Assembly: GCF_001190785.1 (NCBI RefSeq)
Contig: NZ_LGSS01000005.1
Span: forward strand, 62,001-126,000
Source: Gottschalkia purinilytica
Lineage (GTDB): Bacteria > Bacillota > Clostridia > Tissierellales > Gottschalkiaceae
Length of the DNA: 64,000 nt
Reading direction: 5' to 3'
How positions within the stretch are numbered: position 1 is the first letter of the stretch; each line of letters starts with the position of its first letter. This document shows positions 1-8,708 of this stretch, one piece after another. Position numbers and translations under genes: made by a program. The notes below the pieces were generated by a model. The model made no database searches, was not told the origin of the DNA, and worked only from the letters and a program-made list of their open reading frames with translations.

Positions 1-56
1 AAAACAAGAATTTAGACTAACATTTATAGTTAATATGTCTGAGTTCTTGTTTTTTA
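1..56 (+). terminator. Terminator of the gene upstream of the window
   Basis: An inverted repeat pairs 1-17 with 37-53: ten outer base pairs, a 3x3 mismatch, then four inner pairs. A T-rich run follows. It ends a transcript entering from the left and separates it from recG. No part of the upstream gene is visible. Confidence 0.7.
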
Positions 57-96
57 TTACATAGTCTAAAATAAAGCAGAGCAGAGGTGAAGAAAG

Positions 97-2157
97 TTGA
101 ATAAACTTGACACATCCGTTCAATATATAAAGGGTGTTGGTCCTAAAAAAGTAAATTTACTAAAAAAACTAGAGATAGAGACTATAAGAGATTTAATATA
201 TTATTTTCCCAAAGGATATGAAGATAGAAGAGAATTAAAAAAAATTACAGAGTTGAATGAAGGTGAAAAAAGTAGCATTAAAGTAGTCATATCTGGATTA
301 CCTTCTATCTATAGAGCTAGAAGAGGATTAACTATAATAAAAATACAAGTTAAAGATGAATCTGGAATGGCTTATTTAGTGTGGTTTAACCAGGACTATG
401 TAACTAAAGATTTGAAAATTGGTGAAACTATTAAAGTTAATGGAAAAGTAAAAAAATCTGGAAATATAATTGAGATACACAGTCCAATATATGTTAAAAA
501 TATTCAAAGTAATGATAAAATCGGTAGAGTTTTACCTGTGTATCCTCTTACGGAAAAACTTAAAAACAACGAAATGATTAAATTCATGACAAATGCTTTA
601 AATGAGTATTTATACTTAGTAGAAGAGTCTATACCAGAGTATATTAGTGAAAGATTAAAGCTTTTTACAATACGTGATTCATTAAGAAATGTACATTTTC
701 CTAAAAATAGAGAGCTTTATATAAAATCTAGATCAACTCTAGCATTTGAGGAACTATTAACATTACAGTTAGGACTTTTATTAATGAGAAATGATTATGA
801 TAAGAGTAAAGAATGTATAAAGTTTGAAGAATCGAAAGAAATATATGAATTCATAGAATCTCTTCCATTTGATCTTACTAATGCTCAAAAAAGAACTTTT
901 AAAGAAATATCAGATGATATGGAATCAGACAAACAAATGAATAGACTGGTTCAAGGAGATGTAGGATCAGGGAAAACTATATTAGCAGTTTTATCGATGT
1001 TTAAAGCATGTAAATCAGGATATCAAGCGGTAATGATGGCACCTACAGAAATACTAGCAAGACAACATTATGATAGTATACAAGGATTATTAGAAAATTA
1101 TAATATAAAATGTGAATTGCTTATTAGCAATATAAGTAATAAAAATAAAAAAGATATAATTGAAAAAGTTAAAAGTGGAGATATTGATATACTAATAGGA
1201 ACACATGCTTTAATAGAAGATTATGTGGAATTTAAAAATTTAGGTCTTGCAATAACTGATGAGCAGCATAGATTTGGAGTGAAGCAAAGGGCAAAGTTGT
1301 CGTCTAAAGGAAGGAATCCAGATATTTTAGTAATGACTGCAACTCCTATTCCTCGAACACTTGCTTTAATAATGTATGGAGACTTAGATATATCAATAAT
1401 AGATGAGTTACCACCTGGAAGAAAAAAAATAAAAACTTATGTAAGGAATGAGAGTAGTAAAGACAAAGTATATGAATTTGTAAGAAAACAAGTATTAGAG
1501 GGGAGACAAGCTTACATAGTTTGTCCTTTGGTAGAAGAGTCTGATAGTTTAGATATTCAATCAGCAGTTGAACTTTATGAGAATCTAAAAAATAATGAAT
1601 TTAGAGATATCAAAGTAGGATTGTTACATGGGAAAATGAAAGGTAAAGAAAAAGACTATATAATGAATGAATTTAAGTTAGGAGAAATAGATGTTTTAGT
1701 TTCAACTACAGTTATTGAAGTTGGAGTAAATGTTCCTAATTCTAATATAATGATTATAGAAAATGCTGAAAGATTTGGTTTGGCTCAGTTACATCAATTA
1801 AGAGGTAGAGTAGGAAGAGGAGAATATCAGTCATATTGTATATTAATAAATAAAAGTAATAGTAGAGTGTCAAAAGAAAGAATGTCTATTATGGAAAAAA
1901 CTAATGATGGATTTTTAATATCAGAAAAAGATTTAGAAATTAGAGGGCCAGGTGAATTTTTTGGAATAAGACAACATGGAATACCAGAACTTAAAATAGC
2001 AAGGCTTCCTGGAGATATAAAAATATTGAAAATGGCACAAGAAATTTGCTTTGAAATATTAAAAGAAGATCCTAAACTGGAACTAGAAAAAAATAAAAGT
2101 ATAAGAAATAAGATATCAAGAATCTTTAATAAAGAAGGATTAATAATCTTTAATTAA
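97..2157 (+). CDS. recG: ATP-dependent DNA helicase RecG
   Basis: RecG is a branch-migrating DNA helicase that remodels stalled replication forks and recombination intermediates. The 686-aa product has the usual family length. An N-terminal OB-fold wedge region is followed by superfamily 2 helicase motifs: Walker A GDVGSGKT near residues 287-294, the DEQH box near 388-391, the TATPIPRTLAL motif, and QLRGRVGRG near 567. The start is TTG at 97, six bases after an AGAGGTGA SD. It stands alone, with a terminator before it and AT-rich non-coding DNA after it. In many clostridia recG lies near rsmD and coaD; here the formate dehydrogenase island separates them. Identification is firm. Confidence 0.97.
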   Translation: MNKLDTSVQYIKGVGPKKVNLLKKLEIETIRDLIYYFPKGYEDRRELKKITELNEGEKSSIKVVISGLPSIYRARRGLTIIKIQVKDESGMAYLVWFNQDYVTKDLKIGETIKVNGKVKKSGNIIEIHSPIYVKNIQSNDKIGRVLPVYPLTEKLKNNEMIKFMTNALNEYLYLVEESIPEYISERLKLFTIRDSLRNVHFPKNRELYIKSRSTLAFEELLTLQLGLLLMRNDYDKSKECIKFEESKEIYEFIESLPFDLTNAQKRTFKEISDDMESDKQMNRLVQGDVGSGKTILAVLSMFKACKSGYQAVMMAPTEILARQHYDSIQGLLENYNIKCELLISNISNKNKKDIIEKVKSGDIDILIGTHALIEDYVEFKNLGLAITDEQHRFGVKQRAKLSSKGRNPDILVMTATPIPRTLALIMYGDLDISIIDELPPGRKKIKTYVRNESSKDKVYEFVRKQVLEGRQAYIVCPLVEESDSLDIQSAVELYENLKNNEFRDIKVGLLHGKMKGKEKDYIMNEFKLGEIDVLVSTTVIEVGVNVPNSNIMIIENAERFGLAQLHQLRGRVGRGEYQSYCILINKSNSRVSKERMSIMEKTNDGFLISEKDLEIRGPGEFFGIRQHGIPELKIARLPGDIKILKMAQEICFEILKEDPKLELEKNKSIRNKISRIFNKEGLIIFN

Positions 2158-2540
2158 TAATTTTCAAGTAATATACAATTAGGAATAAAAATATAATGCT
2201 GTTTATTTTCAGAAAATATTTAAACTATTTCAAGATAGTTTTATTATAAATGATAAAATATGAATTATATTAAATATAAAGTAAAAGCTATTAAAAGATA
2301 AAAAAGTTCACTTTATAATAGATTATTCAATAACTAAATATAAAAAATAATAAAACAAAAAAGAATTAACGTTTTTATCTATTTTAACATATTTAAAAAC
2401 TTTATATTAAACTTAGCTGAACAATTATTTTTACTATTAATATAAATAATATTTGATCACTTATATAAGACTAAAATATTTTATTTAATGAAAATAGGAA
2501 ATGTTTAACTTATAACCAAATAATTACTAGAGTAAAAAAA
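2158..2540. other. AT-rich intergenic region between recG and the SASP gene
   Basis: About 380 bases with no credible reading frame. A TATTTTCAGAAAATA sequence at 2204-2218 matches 13 of 15 positions of the CodY box, but a match this good is expected by chance about once in a window this AT-rich. A weak forespore-type promoter could sit near 2490 (GAAAATA) and 2517 (CAAATAATTA). No terminator for recG was recognised. Confidence 0.5.
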
Positions 2541-2581
2541 CCTCCTTTTGTAAAAATTAATATTACAACAACAAAGGAGGT
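2541..2581 (+). promoter_or_regulatory. Hairpin that buries the SASP Shine-Dalgarno
   Basis: CCTCCTTTTGT at 2541-2551 pairs with ACAAAGGAGG at 2571-2580, ten base pairs with one bulged T and a 19-nt loop. The 3' arm is the SD of the downstream SASP gene, so the folded leader would hide the ribosome site. The pairing is read from the sequence. Translational control in the forespore is an inference. Confidence 0.6.
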
Positions 2582-2588
2582 GAAAGCA

Positions 2589-2804
2589 ATGGCTAACAAC
2601 AATAACAATAGAATAGTTGTACCTGAAGCTCGTCAAGCTTTAAATCAAATGAAAACTGAAATAGCAAGCGAATTAGGATTAAGCAACTATGAATCAATAG
2701 ATAAAGGAAACTTAACTGCTAGACAAAACGGTTATGTAGGTGGATACATCACTAAGAGATTAGTTGAGCAAGCTCAAAGATCACTTTCTGGAACAAGTTT
2801 ATAA
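2589..2804 (+). CDS. Alpha/beta-type small acid-soluble spore protein
   Basis: SASPs coat and protect DNA in the dormant spore and are degraded at germination by the GPR protease. The 71-aa product starts MANNNNNRIVVPEAR and carries the GPR cleavage motif TEIASE at residues 23-28. The helical DNA-binding segments follow, including LTARQNGYVGGYITKRLV. The start is ATG at 2589, because AAAGGAGGTG lies directly upstream; a GTG three codons earlier overlaps that SD. The gene is monocistronic, with a strong terminator immediately downstream. Expression from a forespore sigma factor is expected for the family. It shows that the organism makes endospores. Confidence 0.96.
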   Translation: MANNNNNRIVVPEARQALNQMKTEIASELGLSNYESIDKGNLTARQNGYVGGYITKRLVEQAQRSLSGTSL

Positions 2805-2808
2805 TAAT

Positions 2809-2850
2809 AAAAAAAGAAAGGCAAATATTAATATTTGTCTTTCTTTTTTT
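2809..2850 (+). terminator. Terminator after the SASP gene
   Basis: Near-perfect stem: 2811-2829 pairs with 2830-2848, ending in a run of seven T. It begins only a few bases after the SASP stop codon. Because both ends are A/T tracts it could also work on the other strand. Confidence 0.9.
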
Positions 2851-3078
2851 ATTTAATAATATAGATATCGAGATCTTCTTATTCATGATATAAAAATATT
2901 TAAAAATAAAAAAACTTAATAGTTCTTCATTATTATCAAGTTCAATATAAAAAATTAGTTAGCACGAAGAGGCAACTTATATTAATAGCAAATAGTATAT
3001 TTAGTTTTATGATATTATATTTTTATATACTTTGCTTAATATTTGTATAGGTACTACGTTAATAGGAGGACAAGCAGA

Positions 3079-3615
3079 ATGAATAATTTATTTTTAACTG
3101 GGGAAAAGGGGATAGGAAAGAGTACAATCTTAAAAAGAGTTTTGAATAATTGTAGTATGTCTATAGGCGGATTTATGACGTTAAGAAATATAGAAGAAGA
3201 TATTTATAATAAAAAGGTGTTTATGATATATTCTTTAAATGATGAAAGCAGAAAACATAATATAGCTACAATAACGTTTAAAGATAATAAAAACCATATT
3301 GAAATAAATAAAGATTCTTTTGATATAGGTATAGTATCTATATTAAAAGAAGATTTAAATAATAGCGATTTGATTATACTTGATGAATTGGGATTCATGG
3401 AATCAGAATGTTTTGAGTTTCAGAAAACCATTTATGACATTTTAGATAGTTCTAAACCAGTTTTGGGAGTAATTAAAGATTATGACTGTGAATTTTTAGA
3501 TAACATTAGAAATAGAATCGACACAAATATAATAAAAGTTACAAAAGAAAATAGAGATAATCTTGTAGAAAGCATTTTGAATACATTAGTTTCCTTTAAT
3601 AAAAATTTCAAATAA
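3079..3615 (+). CDS. THEP1-like nucleoside-triphosphatase (NTPase_1 family)
   Basis: A 178-aa P-loop protein. It has Walker A GEKGIGKST at residues 8-16, the family's GGF.T segment near residue 33, and a Walker B-like DELGFME from residue 102. These match the THEP1/NTPase_1 family, whose members hydrolyse nucleoside triphosphates in vitro and whose cellular role is unclear. The ATG at 3079 is chosen because AGGAGGA lies nine bases upstream; the frame stays open to 3043 without an SD. It sits upstream of the formate dehydrogenase and molybdenum-cofactor genes. A cofactor-related role is only an inference from position. Confidence 0.75.
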   Translation: MNNLFLTGEKGIGKSTILKRVLNNCSMSIGGFMTLRNIEEDIYNKKVFMIYSLNDESRKHNIATITFKDNKNHIEINKDSFDIGIVSILKEDLNNSDLIILDELGFMESECFEFQKTIYDILDSSKPVLGVIKDYDCEFLDNIRNRIDTNIIKVTKENRDNLVESILNTLVSFNKNFK

Positions 3616-3627
3616 CCACGTTAACAA

Positions 3628-3726
3628 TGCCAAATATATATCAATGTAATACATTCAAATAACTTATATTGATTTAGAAAATTATTTACATTGATAAAAT
3701 AACAACGATTATATAATTTTATTTAT
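3628..3726 (+). repeat. Conserved non-coding block B, copy 1
   Basis: Aligns with 7279-7377 upstream of moeA. The best-preserved part is TATTTACA.TGATAAA.TAACAAC, with similarity running on both sides. It begins about a dozen bases after the stop of the THEP1-like gene. Conservation between two otherwise unrelated leaders suggests a shared regulatory or promoter role. Confidence 0.55.
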
Positions 3727-3992
3727 AATTAATAATTTAGATAATTTAAGATATTTGTTTTTTAAAAAATTTGTTTTATATAATAACCTCAATTATTATA
3801 TTTAAATTGAAAAGGAAGAAATATAGAGGGAACTTAATAAGTTTAATAGATAATATATACGATAATTAATGAAAATTAAAAAAATAAATAAATATAAAAT
3901 TATAGTATTAATACAAAATTTTTTATTCTCAATCAAAAGATATAAATGAACTGTATAGTTAAATTAAAAGATATTAGAAAAACGAATAGAAC

Positions 3993-4095
3993 TTGTTAAA
4001 AATACTACTATTACATTGTTATAAGAGTAACATACAGCGTATTATACCATGATTTACTTTATTAAATTATAATAGTAAAATATACCTGTAAATTT
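3993..4095 (+). repeat. Conserved non-coding block A, copy 1
   Basis: Aligns without gaps to 9206-9308, upstream of the other formate dehydrogenase gene. Best-kept segments are TTGTTAAAAATA, CATTGTTATAAGAGTAAC and GTAAAAT..A.CTGTA.ATT, with a variable stretch of about 20 bases in the middle. It lies about 140 bases upstream of the fdh start. It contains GTTA-N6-TAAC, a possible operator half-site pair. Confidence 0.6.
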
Positions 4096-4237
4096 ACATT
4101 AAATAAGAATATTGAAGCTAGCTACAATAATTTATCTTCTTAAATTAGTATGGTTTATGTAAACTATGTAAAAAACAATTTAATATATTTCAAAACTGAA
4201 GCTATTACATAAACCATGAACTTGAAGGGGGATTTTT

Positions 4238-6916
4238 GTGGTAACATTCATGATTGATAATAAAATGGTAACGGTACCTAAAGGAAGTACCATTTTTGAG
4301 GTAGCTCAAAAGCTAGGTATTGATATACCTAACTTTTGCTACGAAAAAGAGTTAACCTCTTTTTCTGGTTGCAGAATATGTGTGGTAGAAGTAGAAGGAT
4401 ATAGAAATCTATCAACGGCTTGTAGTACAGAGGTACTTGATGGAATGGTAGTATATACAGAATCTAAAAAGGTTATTGAAACACGTAAAATGATTTTAGA
4501 TTTAATGTTAGCTAATCACCCAACTGACTGCTTAACCTGTAGTAAAGTAGGAAGTTGTAAGCTCCAAGAATATTGTCGTAAATATGATGTTAAAAAGACA
4601 TCTTTTGAAGGCGATAGAAAACATTTTCCTATTGATGATGATAATCCAGTTATGGAAAGGGATCAGAGTAAATGTATTTTATGTGGAAAATGTGTTAGGG
4701 TATGTAAAGAAATTCAAGTTACAGGAGCTATAGACTTTACTGATAGAGGATTTAATTCTAAAGTTACTACTGCATTTGATGATCATTTAAGTACTGAAAA
4801 TTGTAGAATGTGCGGACAATGTATCAGTGTATGTCCTACAGGAGCTATTGTCAATAAACAATTAAAAGATATATTTCCCTGGGAAGTAGAAAAGATTAGA
4901 ACGACATGTCCTTTCTGTGGTACAGGATGTAACTTTGACTTAAATGTTAAAGATGGAAAGGTAGTAGGAGTTACACCTAATGAAGAATCGCCTGTAAATG
5001 GAACATCACTTTGTGTAAAAGGAAGATTTCATACAGATCTTATAAATAGCCCTGATAGAATTACTACACCTTTAATTAAAAAGAACGGAAAGTTTGTAAA
5101 AGCTAGTTGGGAAGAAGCTTTAAGCTTAGTAACTAGTAAACTAAAAAGTATAAAAGATGAATACGGCGGAGATGCAATAGCTGGATTAAGTTCTGCAAGA
5201 TGTGTCAATGAAGATAACTTTGTATTTCAGAAAATGATGAGACTAGTATTTGATACTAATAATGTAGACCATTGTGCTAGAACATGCCATGCTCCTACAG
5301 TTGCAGGCCTTGCAACTACACTTGGAAGTGGAGCTATGACAAACTCTATAGAAGAGGTAGAATGTAATGAAGTACTATTTATTATAGGATCAAATGCTAC
5401 AGAGGCACATCCTATAATAGGAAATAAAATGAAAAAAGCTGCTAAAAAAGGAGCCAAACTTATAGTTATAGATCCTAGACGTACTGAACTAGCAGATCAT
5501 GCTACATTGTGGCTTCCATTAAACTCAGGTACAGATGCTGCTTTAGTAAATGGGATTATAAACATAATAGTTAACAAAGGGTGGCATGATAAGGAATTTA
5601 TAGAGACCAGATGTGAAGGGTTTGAAAATATGTGGGAAACAGTAAAAAATTATACTCCTAATATAGTAAGTAAAATTACAGGAATATCAGAAGATATTTT
5701 GTATGAGACAGCAAAACTATATGCAAACACTAAGAAAGCAGGAATATTCTATACATTAGGAATAACTGAGCATACTACAGGCACTGCAAATGTTATAAAT
5801 CTTGCTAACTTAGCGATGGTAACAGGACATTTAGGTATAGAAAATGCAGGAGTAAATCCTTTAAGAGGACAAAATAATGTTCAAGGGTCTTGTGATATGG
5901 GCGCACTTCCTAACTGCTTACCAGGATATAGAGAAATTAGTGAGCCAGAAAGTATTAAGCTTTTTGAAGAATATTGGAATACTAAATTGAATCCTAACAA
6001 GGGGTTAAGAATTCCAGAGATGTTAGAAAGCTCAATAGAAGAAAAATTAAAAGCCATGTATGTTATGGGAGAAGAACCAGTTTTAACTGATTCTGATGCA
6101 AACCATGTGAAAAAGGCCTTGAGTAACTTAGAATTTTTAGTTGTTCAAGACATAACATTAACAGAAACAGCTAAATTTGCAGATGTATTTCTTCCAGCTA
6201 CTTGTTACGCAGAGAAAGATGGTACTTTTACAAATACAGAAAGAAGAGTTCAAAGAGTAAGAAAAGCTGTTGAAGCGCCAGGAGAATGTAGACTGGATTG
6301 GAAGATACTATGTGATATAGCCAAAAGATTAGGAGTAAAAGGCTTTGACTATGGAAATGTAGAAGAAATATTCAATGAGATAAGGGAAGTCATACCAACA
6401 TATAAAGGTATAACTTATGAGAGAATTGATAAAGTAGGATTATCATGGCCATGTCTTACAGAAGATCATCCTGGAACTAAATTCTTACACAAAGAAACAT
6501 TTCCTCGAGGCAAAGGATTGATGCTTCCAGTTGAATATGAACCACCTGCTGAGCTGGCAAATGAAGAATATCCAGTTATACTAACTACAGGAAGAATGCT
6601 TTATCACTATAATGTTATGACAAGGTATTCTAATAGCTTAGATGCATTAAGACCATGTGAACTAGCAGAAATCAATCCTAAAGATGCTAAAGATTTAGGA
6701 GTTAAGGATAATGAAGAAATTAGAGTTACTTCTCGTAGAGGATCTATAGTATCAAAGGTTAAGATAACAGATAGGGTTAAGCCAGGAATGATGTTTATGA
6801 CATTCCACTATAAAGAATCACCTGTAAATGAACTTACAAACTCAGCATATGATCCTGTTACTAAGACAGCAGAGTATAAAGTTACGGCTGTAAAAGTTGA
6901 AAAGGTATGTGATTAG
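4238..6916 (+). CDS. Formate dehydrogenase catalytic subunit, cysteine form
   Basis: Molybdopterin formate dehydrogenase that interconverts formate and CO2 in the cytoplasm. The 892-aa product begins with a NuoG/HydA-like module: [2Fe-2S] ligands C34, C45, C48, C62; a His-Cys cluster H94, C98, C101, C107; and two ferredoxin-type [4Fe-4S] clusters at 146-199. The catalytic domain has cluster ligands C224, C227, C231 and C259. The active-site residue is Cys350 (TGC at 5285), followed by His351. In the paralog at 9531-12209 this codon is TGA. The start is GTG at 4238 after GAAGGGG. No NADH- or ferredoxin-binding partner subunit is adjacent, so its redox partner is encoded elsewhere. It may be fdhF/fdhA-type; the symbol is left blank because naming varies. 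Confidence 0.93.
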   Translation: MVTFMIDNKMVTVPKGSTIFEVAQKLGIDIPNFCYEKELTSFSGCRICVVEVEGYRNLSTACSTEVLDGMVVYTESKKVIETRKMILDLMLANHPTDCLTCSKVGSCKLQEYCRKYDVKKTSFEGDRKHFPIDDDNPVMERDQSKCILCGKCVRVCKEIQVTGAIDFTDRGFNSKVTTAFDDHLSTENCRMCGQCISVCPTGAIVNKQLKDIFPWEVEKIRTTCPFCGTGCNFDLNVKDGKVVGVTPNEESPVNGTSLCVKGRFHTDLINSPDRITTPLIKKNGKFVKASWEEALSLVTSKLKSIKDEYGGDAIAGLSSARCVNEDNFVFQKMMRLVFDTNNVDHCARTCHAPTVAGLATTLGSGAMTNSIEEVECNEVLFIIGSNATEAHPIIGNKMKKAAKKGAKLIVIDPRRTELADHATLWLPLNSGTDAALVNGIINIIVNKGWHDKEFIETRCEGFENMWETVKNYTPNIVSKITGISEDILYETAKLYANTKKAGIFYTLGITEHTTGTANVINLANLAMVTGHLGIENAGVNPLRGQNNVQGSCDMGALPNCLPGYREISEPESIKLFEEYWNTKLNPNKGLRIPEMLESSIEEKLKAMYVMGEEPVLTDSDANHVKKALSNLEFLVVQDITLTETAKFADVFLPATCYAEKDGTFTNTERRVQRVRKAVEAPGECRLDWKILCDIAKRLGVKGFDYGNVEEIFNEIREVIPTYKGITYERIDKVGLSWPCLTEDHPGTKFLHKETFPRGKGLMLPVEYEPPAELANEEYPVILTTGRMLYHYNVMTRYSNSLDALRPCELAEINPKDAKDLGVKDNEEIRVTSRRGSIVSKVKITDRVKPGMMFMTFHYKESPVNELTNSAYDPVTKTAEYKVTAVKVEKVCD
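5285..5317 (+). other. Relic SECIS hairpin in the cysteine formate dehydrogenase
   Basis: The stem AGTTGCA (5299-5305) and TGCAACT (5311-5317) is identical to the functional SECIS of the paralog, at the same 11-nt distance from codon 350. The loop is GGCCT instead of GGTCT, through one silent Gly codon change (GGT to GGC). Codon 350 is TGC. This looks like a selenocysteine site converted to cysteine, with the RNA element beginning to decay. Confidence 0.7.
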
Positions 6917-6958
6917 CTTTTAAATAAAGTTAATAAATAAGTTTTATTTGCTATTAAT

Positions 6959-7014
6959 AGCTCATGATTTAGCCTAAACTATATGTAAAATAGGTTAAAT
7001 TATGAGCTGTTTTA
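6959..7014 (+). terminator. Hairpin after the first formate dehydrogenase gene
   Basis: AGCTCATGATTTAGCCT at 6959-6975 pairs with 6992-7008, mostly Watson-Crick with a few G-U pairs. It is followed by GTTTT and an A tract. The stem is long but the T run is short, so it may be a terminator or an RNA-stabilising 3' end. Confidence 0.55.
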
Positions 7015-7477
7015 AAAAAAATTCAATGGTTAACGATTTTGATACTACATTGTGTTATATTAAATTATGATATGATGATGCTACATACCATTATTAATAC
7101 TGAATTAATTAAAAAATGTAGGGTGTATTTTTAGATGGTGTTAAGAATAGAAATGATATAAAACTGATAGAAACATAGATAATAGATAAAAGAATGCTAC
7201 ATAACAATCCCAAATATTTTAACATATGGTAAAATATTAAAAATAAAAGATGAAATTTTTAAACAAAATTGCTTAAAATGTCAAATATATAACAAAGTAA
7301 TTATGTTACAAATATTATCTTAATGTTAAAACTATTTACAATGATAAATTAACAACAATCATGTGAATTTACTTTATTGAAAAAACTTTTAAAATGTTTT
7401 ACAATCTAGAGGAATAATAGGATACTAATAAATCATAAGAGAATTTTAAAAATATATGAAAAAGAGAAGGGATAAAT
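7015..7477. other. Leader region upstream of moeA
   Basis: About 460 bases without a gene. It contains block B copy 2 (7279-7377). Around 7042-7094 a weaker likeness to block A appears (ATACTACATTGTGTTATA and CTACATACC). No terminator-antiterminator pair was recognised. Confidence 0.5.
7279..7377 (+). repeat. Conserved non-coding block B, copy 2
   Basis: Counterpart of 3628-3726. The core CTATTTACAATGATAAATTA and the following ACAACAATCAT match copy 1 with few differences. It lies 100-200 bases upstream of the moeA start, so the cofactor genes and the region before the first fdh share this element. Confidence 0.55.
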
Positions 7478-8707
7478 ATGCTGAAGAATATTTCACTTGA
7501 AGAAGCTAAGTTTATACTGTTATCAAAAATAAAAACTACTGATATAGAAAGAGTAAATTTAACGAGTTCACTTGGTAGAATTTTAGCAAGAGATATATTT
7601 GCTATGAATAATGTACCTAACTTTAGTCGTTCTCCATTAGATGGATATGCAGTGATAGCTGAAGATATAAAGTTTGCAGATAAAAATAACCCTACTATTC
7701 TAAAAGTAATTGGAGAAGTTCCAGCAGGTTATGTCTTTAAAGGAAAAGCAGAGAAGAATACTGCGGTAAAAATAATGACAGGAGCACCTATTCCTGATGG
7801 TTACAACGCCATAATAAAGAAAGAAGATACTGATGAAGGGGTAGAGTATGTAAATATATATAGAACTTCTTTACCTTATCAAAATGTTGTGCCTGTAGGT
7901 GAAGACATTCAAAAAGGAAAAAAGATTATGGAAAAAGGTACAAAAATACATCCCGGGTGTATAGGCATACTAGCTTCTTTAGGTATGGAGAATGTTGAAG
8001 TATATAGAAAACCTAAAATTGGAATTTTATCAACAGGAACTGAACTTGTAGAACTAGGAGACGAATTGAAAGAAGGACAAATATATAATAGTAACTTATA
8101 TAGTATAGGAGCTATTATAACAGAGTGTGGTGGAGAACCAGTATACTTAGGAACAGTAAGAGACGATATAGATACTATATCTAAAAGTATACAATCTGGT
8201 ATTCAAAGCTGTGATATTATTTTATCTACAGGAGGAGCTTCGGTAGGGGATTACGACTTAATCGGAAAGGTTTATGAAAATATAGGAGCTAATACTCTAT
8301 TCTGGAGAGTGAAAATGAAGCCAGGGACACCTGTTTTAGCAGCTGAAAAGGAAGATAAGATTTTAATAGGATTATCAGGAAATCCTGGTGCAGCACTTAT
8401 TTCTTTTGAAAATATTGTAAAGCCACTTATAAAAAAATTACAAGGACTTATTGACTGGGAGCCAACAAAAATTAAAGGTATAATGATGGATGATTTCAAT
8501 AAATTTAGTAATCAGAGAAGATTTTTAAGAGTCAGAGTAGAAAGATTAGAAAATACGTATGGTATTTATTTAAGTGGAAAGCAGAACCCTGGAGTTTTAA
8601 CATCATTACTTACTTGTAATGCGTTAGTAGATGTTCCTGTAAACACACCCTTTTTAAGTAAAGGACAGGAAGTAGAAGCTATACTATTAAAAGAAGGTGG
8701 ACTATAG
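7478..8707 (+). CDS. moeA: Molybdopterin molybdenumtransferase MoeA
   Basis: MoeA inserts molybdenum into adenylylated molybdopterin, a late step of molybdenum-cofactor synthesis. In tungsten-using clostridia relatives may handle tungsten. The 409-aa product has normal length. It shows the N-terminal SPLDGYA segment, the MoCF-fold motifs STGTEL near residue 185 and GGASVGDYD near 250, and the GNPGAALISF segment. The start is ATG at 7478 after GAGAAGGG. It is followed by mobB with a single base between stop and start, and both lie between two molybdopterin formate dehydrogenases, which they presumably serve. Confidence 0.95.
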   Translation: MLKNISLEEAKFILLSKIKTTDIERVNLTSSLGRILARDIFAMNNVPNFSRSPLDGYAVIAEDIKFADKNNPTILKVIGEVPAGYVFKGKAEKNTAVKIMTGAPIPDGYNAIIKKEDTDEGVEYVNIYRTSLPYQNVVPVGEDIQKGKKIMEKGTKIHPGCIGILASLGMENVEVYRKPKIGILSTGTELVELGDELKEGQIYNSNLYSIGAIITECGGEPVYLGTVRDDIDTISKSIQSGIQSCDIILSTGGASVGDYDLIGKVYENIGANTLFWRVKMKPGTPVLAAEKEDKILIGLSGNPGAALISFENIVKPLIKKLQGLIDWEPTKIKGIMMDDFNKFSNQRRFLRVRVERLENTYGIYLSGKQNPGVLTSLLTCNALVDVPVNTPFLSKGQEVEAILLKEGGL

Positions 8708-8708
8708 A

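Larger units (their letters stand above)
3616..4237. other. Long leader/regulatory region of the first formate dehydrogenase
   Basis: About 620 bases with no coding frame. It holds one copy of each of two blocks that recur in this locus: B1 at 3628-3726 (second copy 7279-7377) and A1 at 3993-4095 (second copy 9206-9308). The rest is A/T-rich and featureless. No classical Moco riboswitch fold or sigma-54 -24/-12 box could be recognised by eye. Confidence 0.6.

Noticed and set aside
2204-2218. CodY-box-like TATTTTCAGAAAATA, 13 of 15 matches.
   Set aside because: By rough estimate about one such match is expected by chance in 64 kb of DNA this A/T-rich. It lies far from any start, ahead of a forespore gene.
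3616-4237. Moco riboswitch or sigma-54 promoter in the formate dehydrogenase leader.
   Set aside because: No G/C-rich multi-stem fold with a GNRA loop and no TGGCAC-N5-TTGC box is visible. Only the repeated A/T-rich blocks can be supported.
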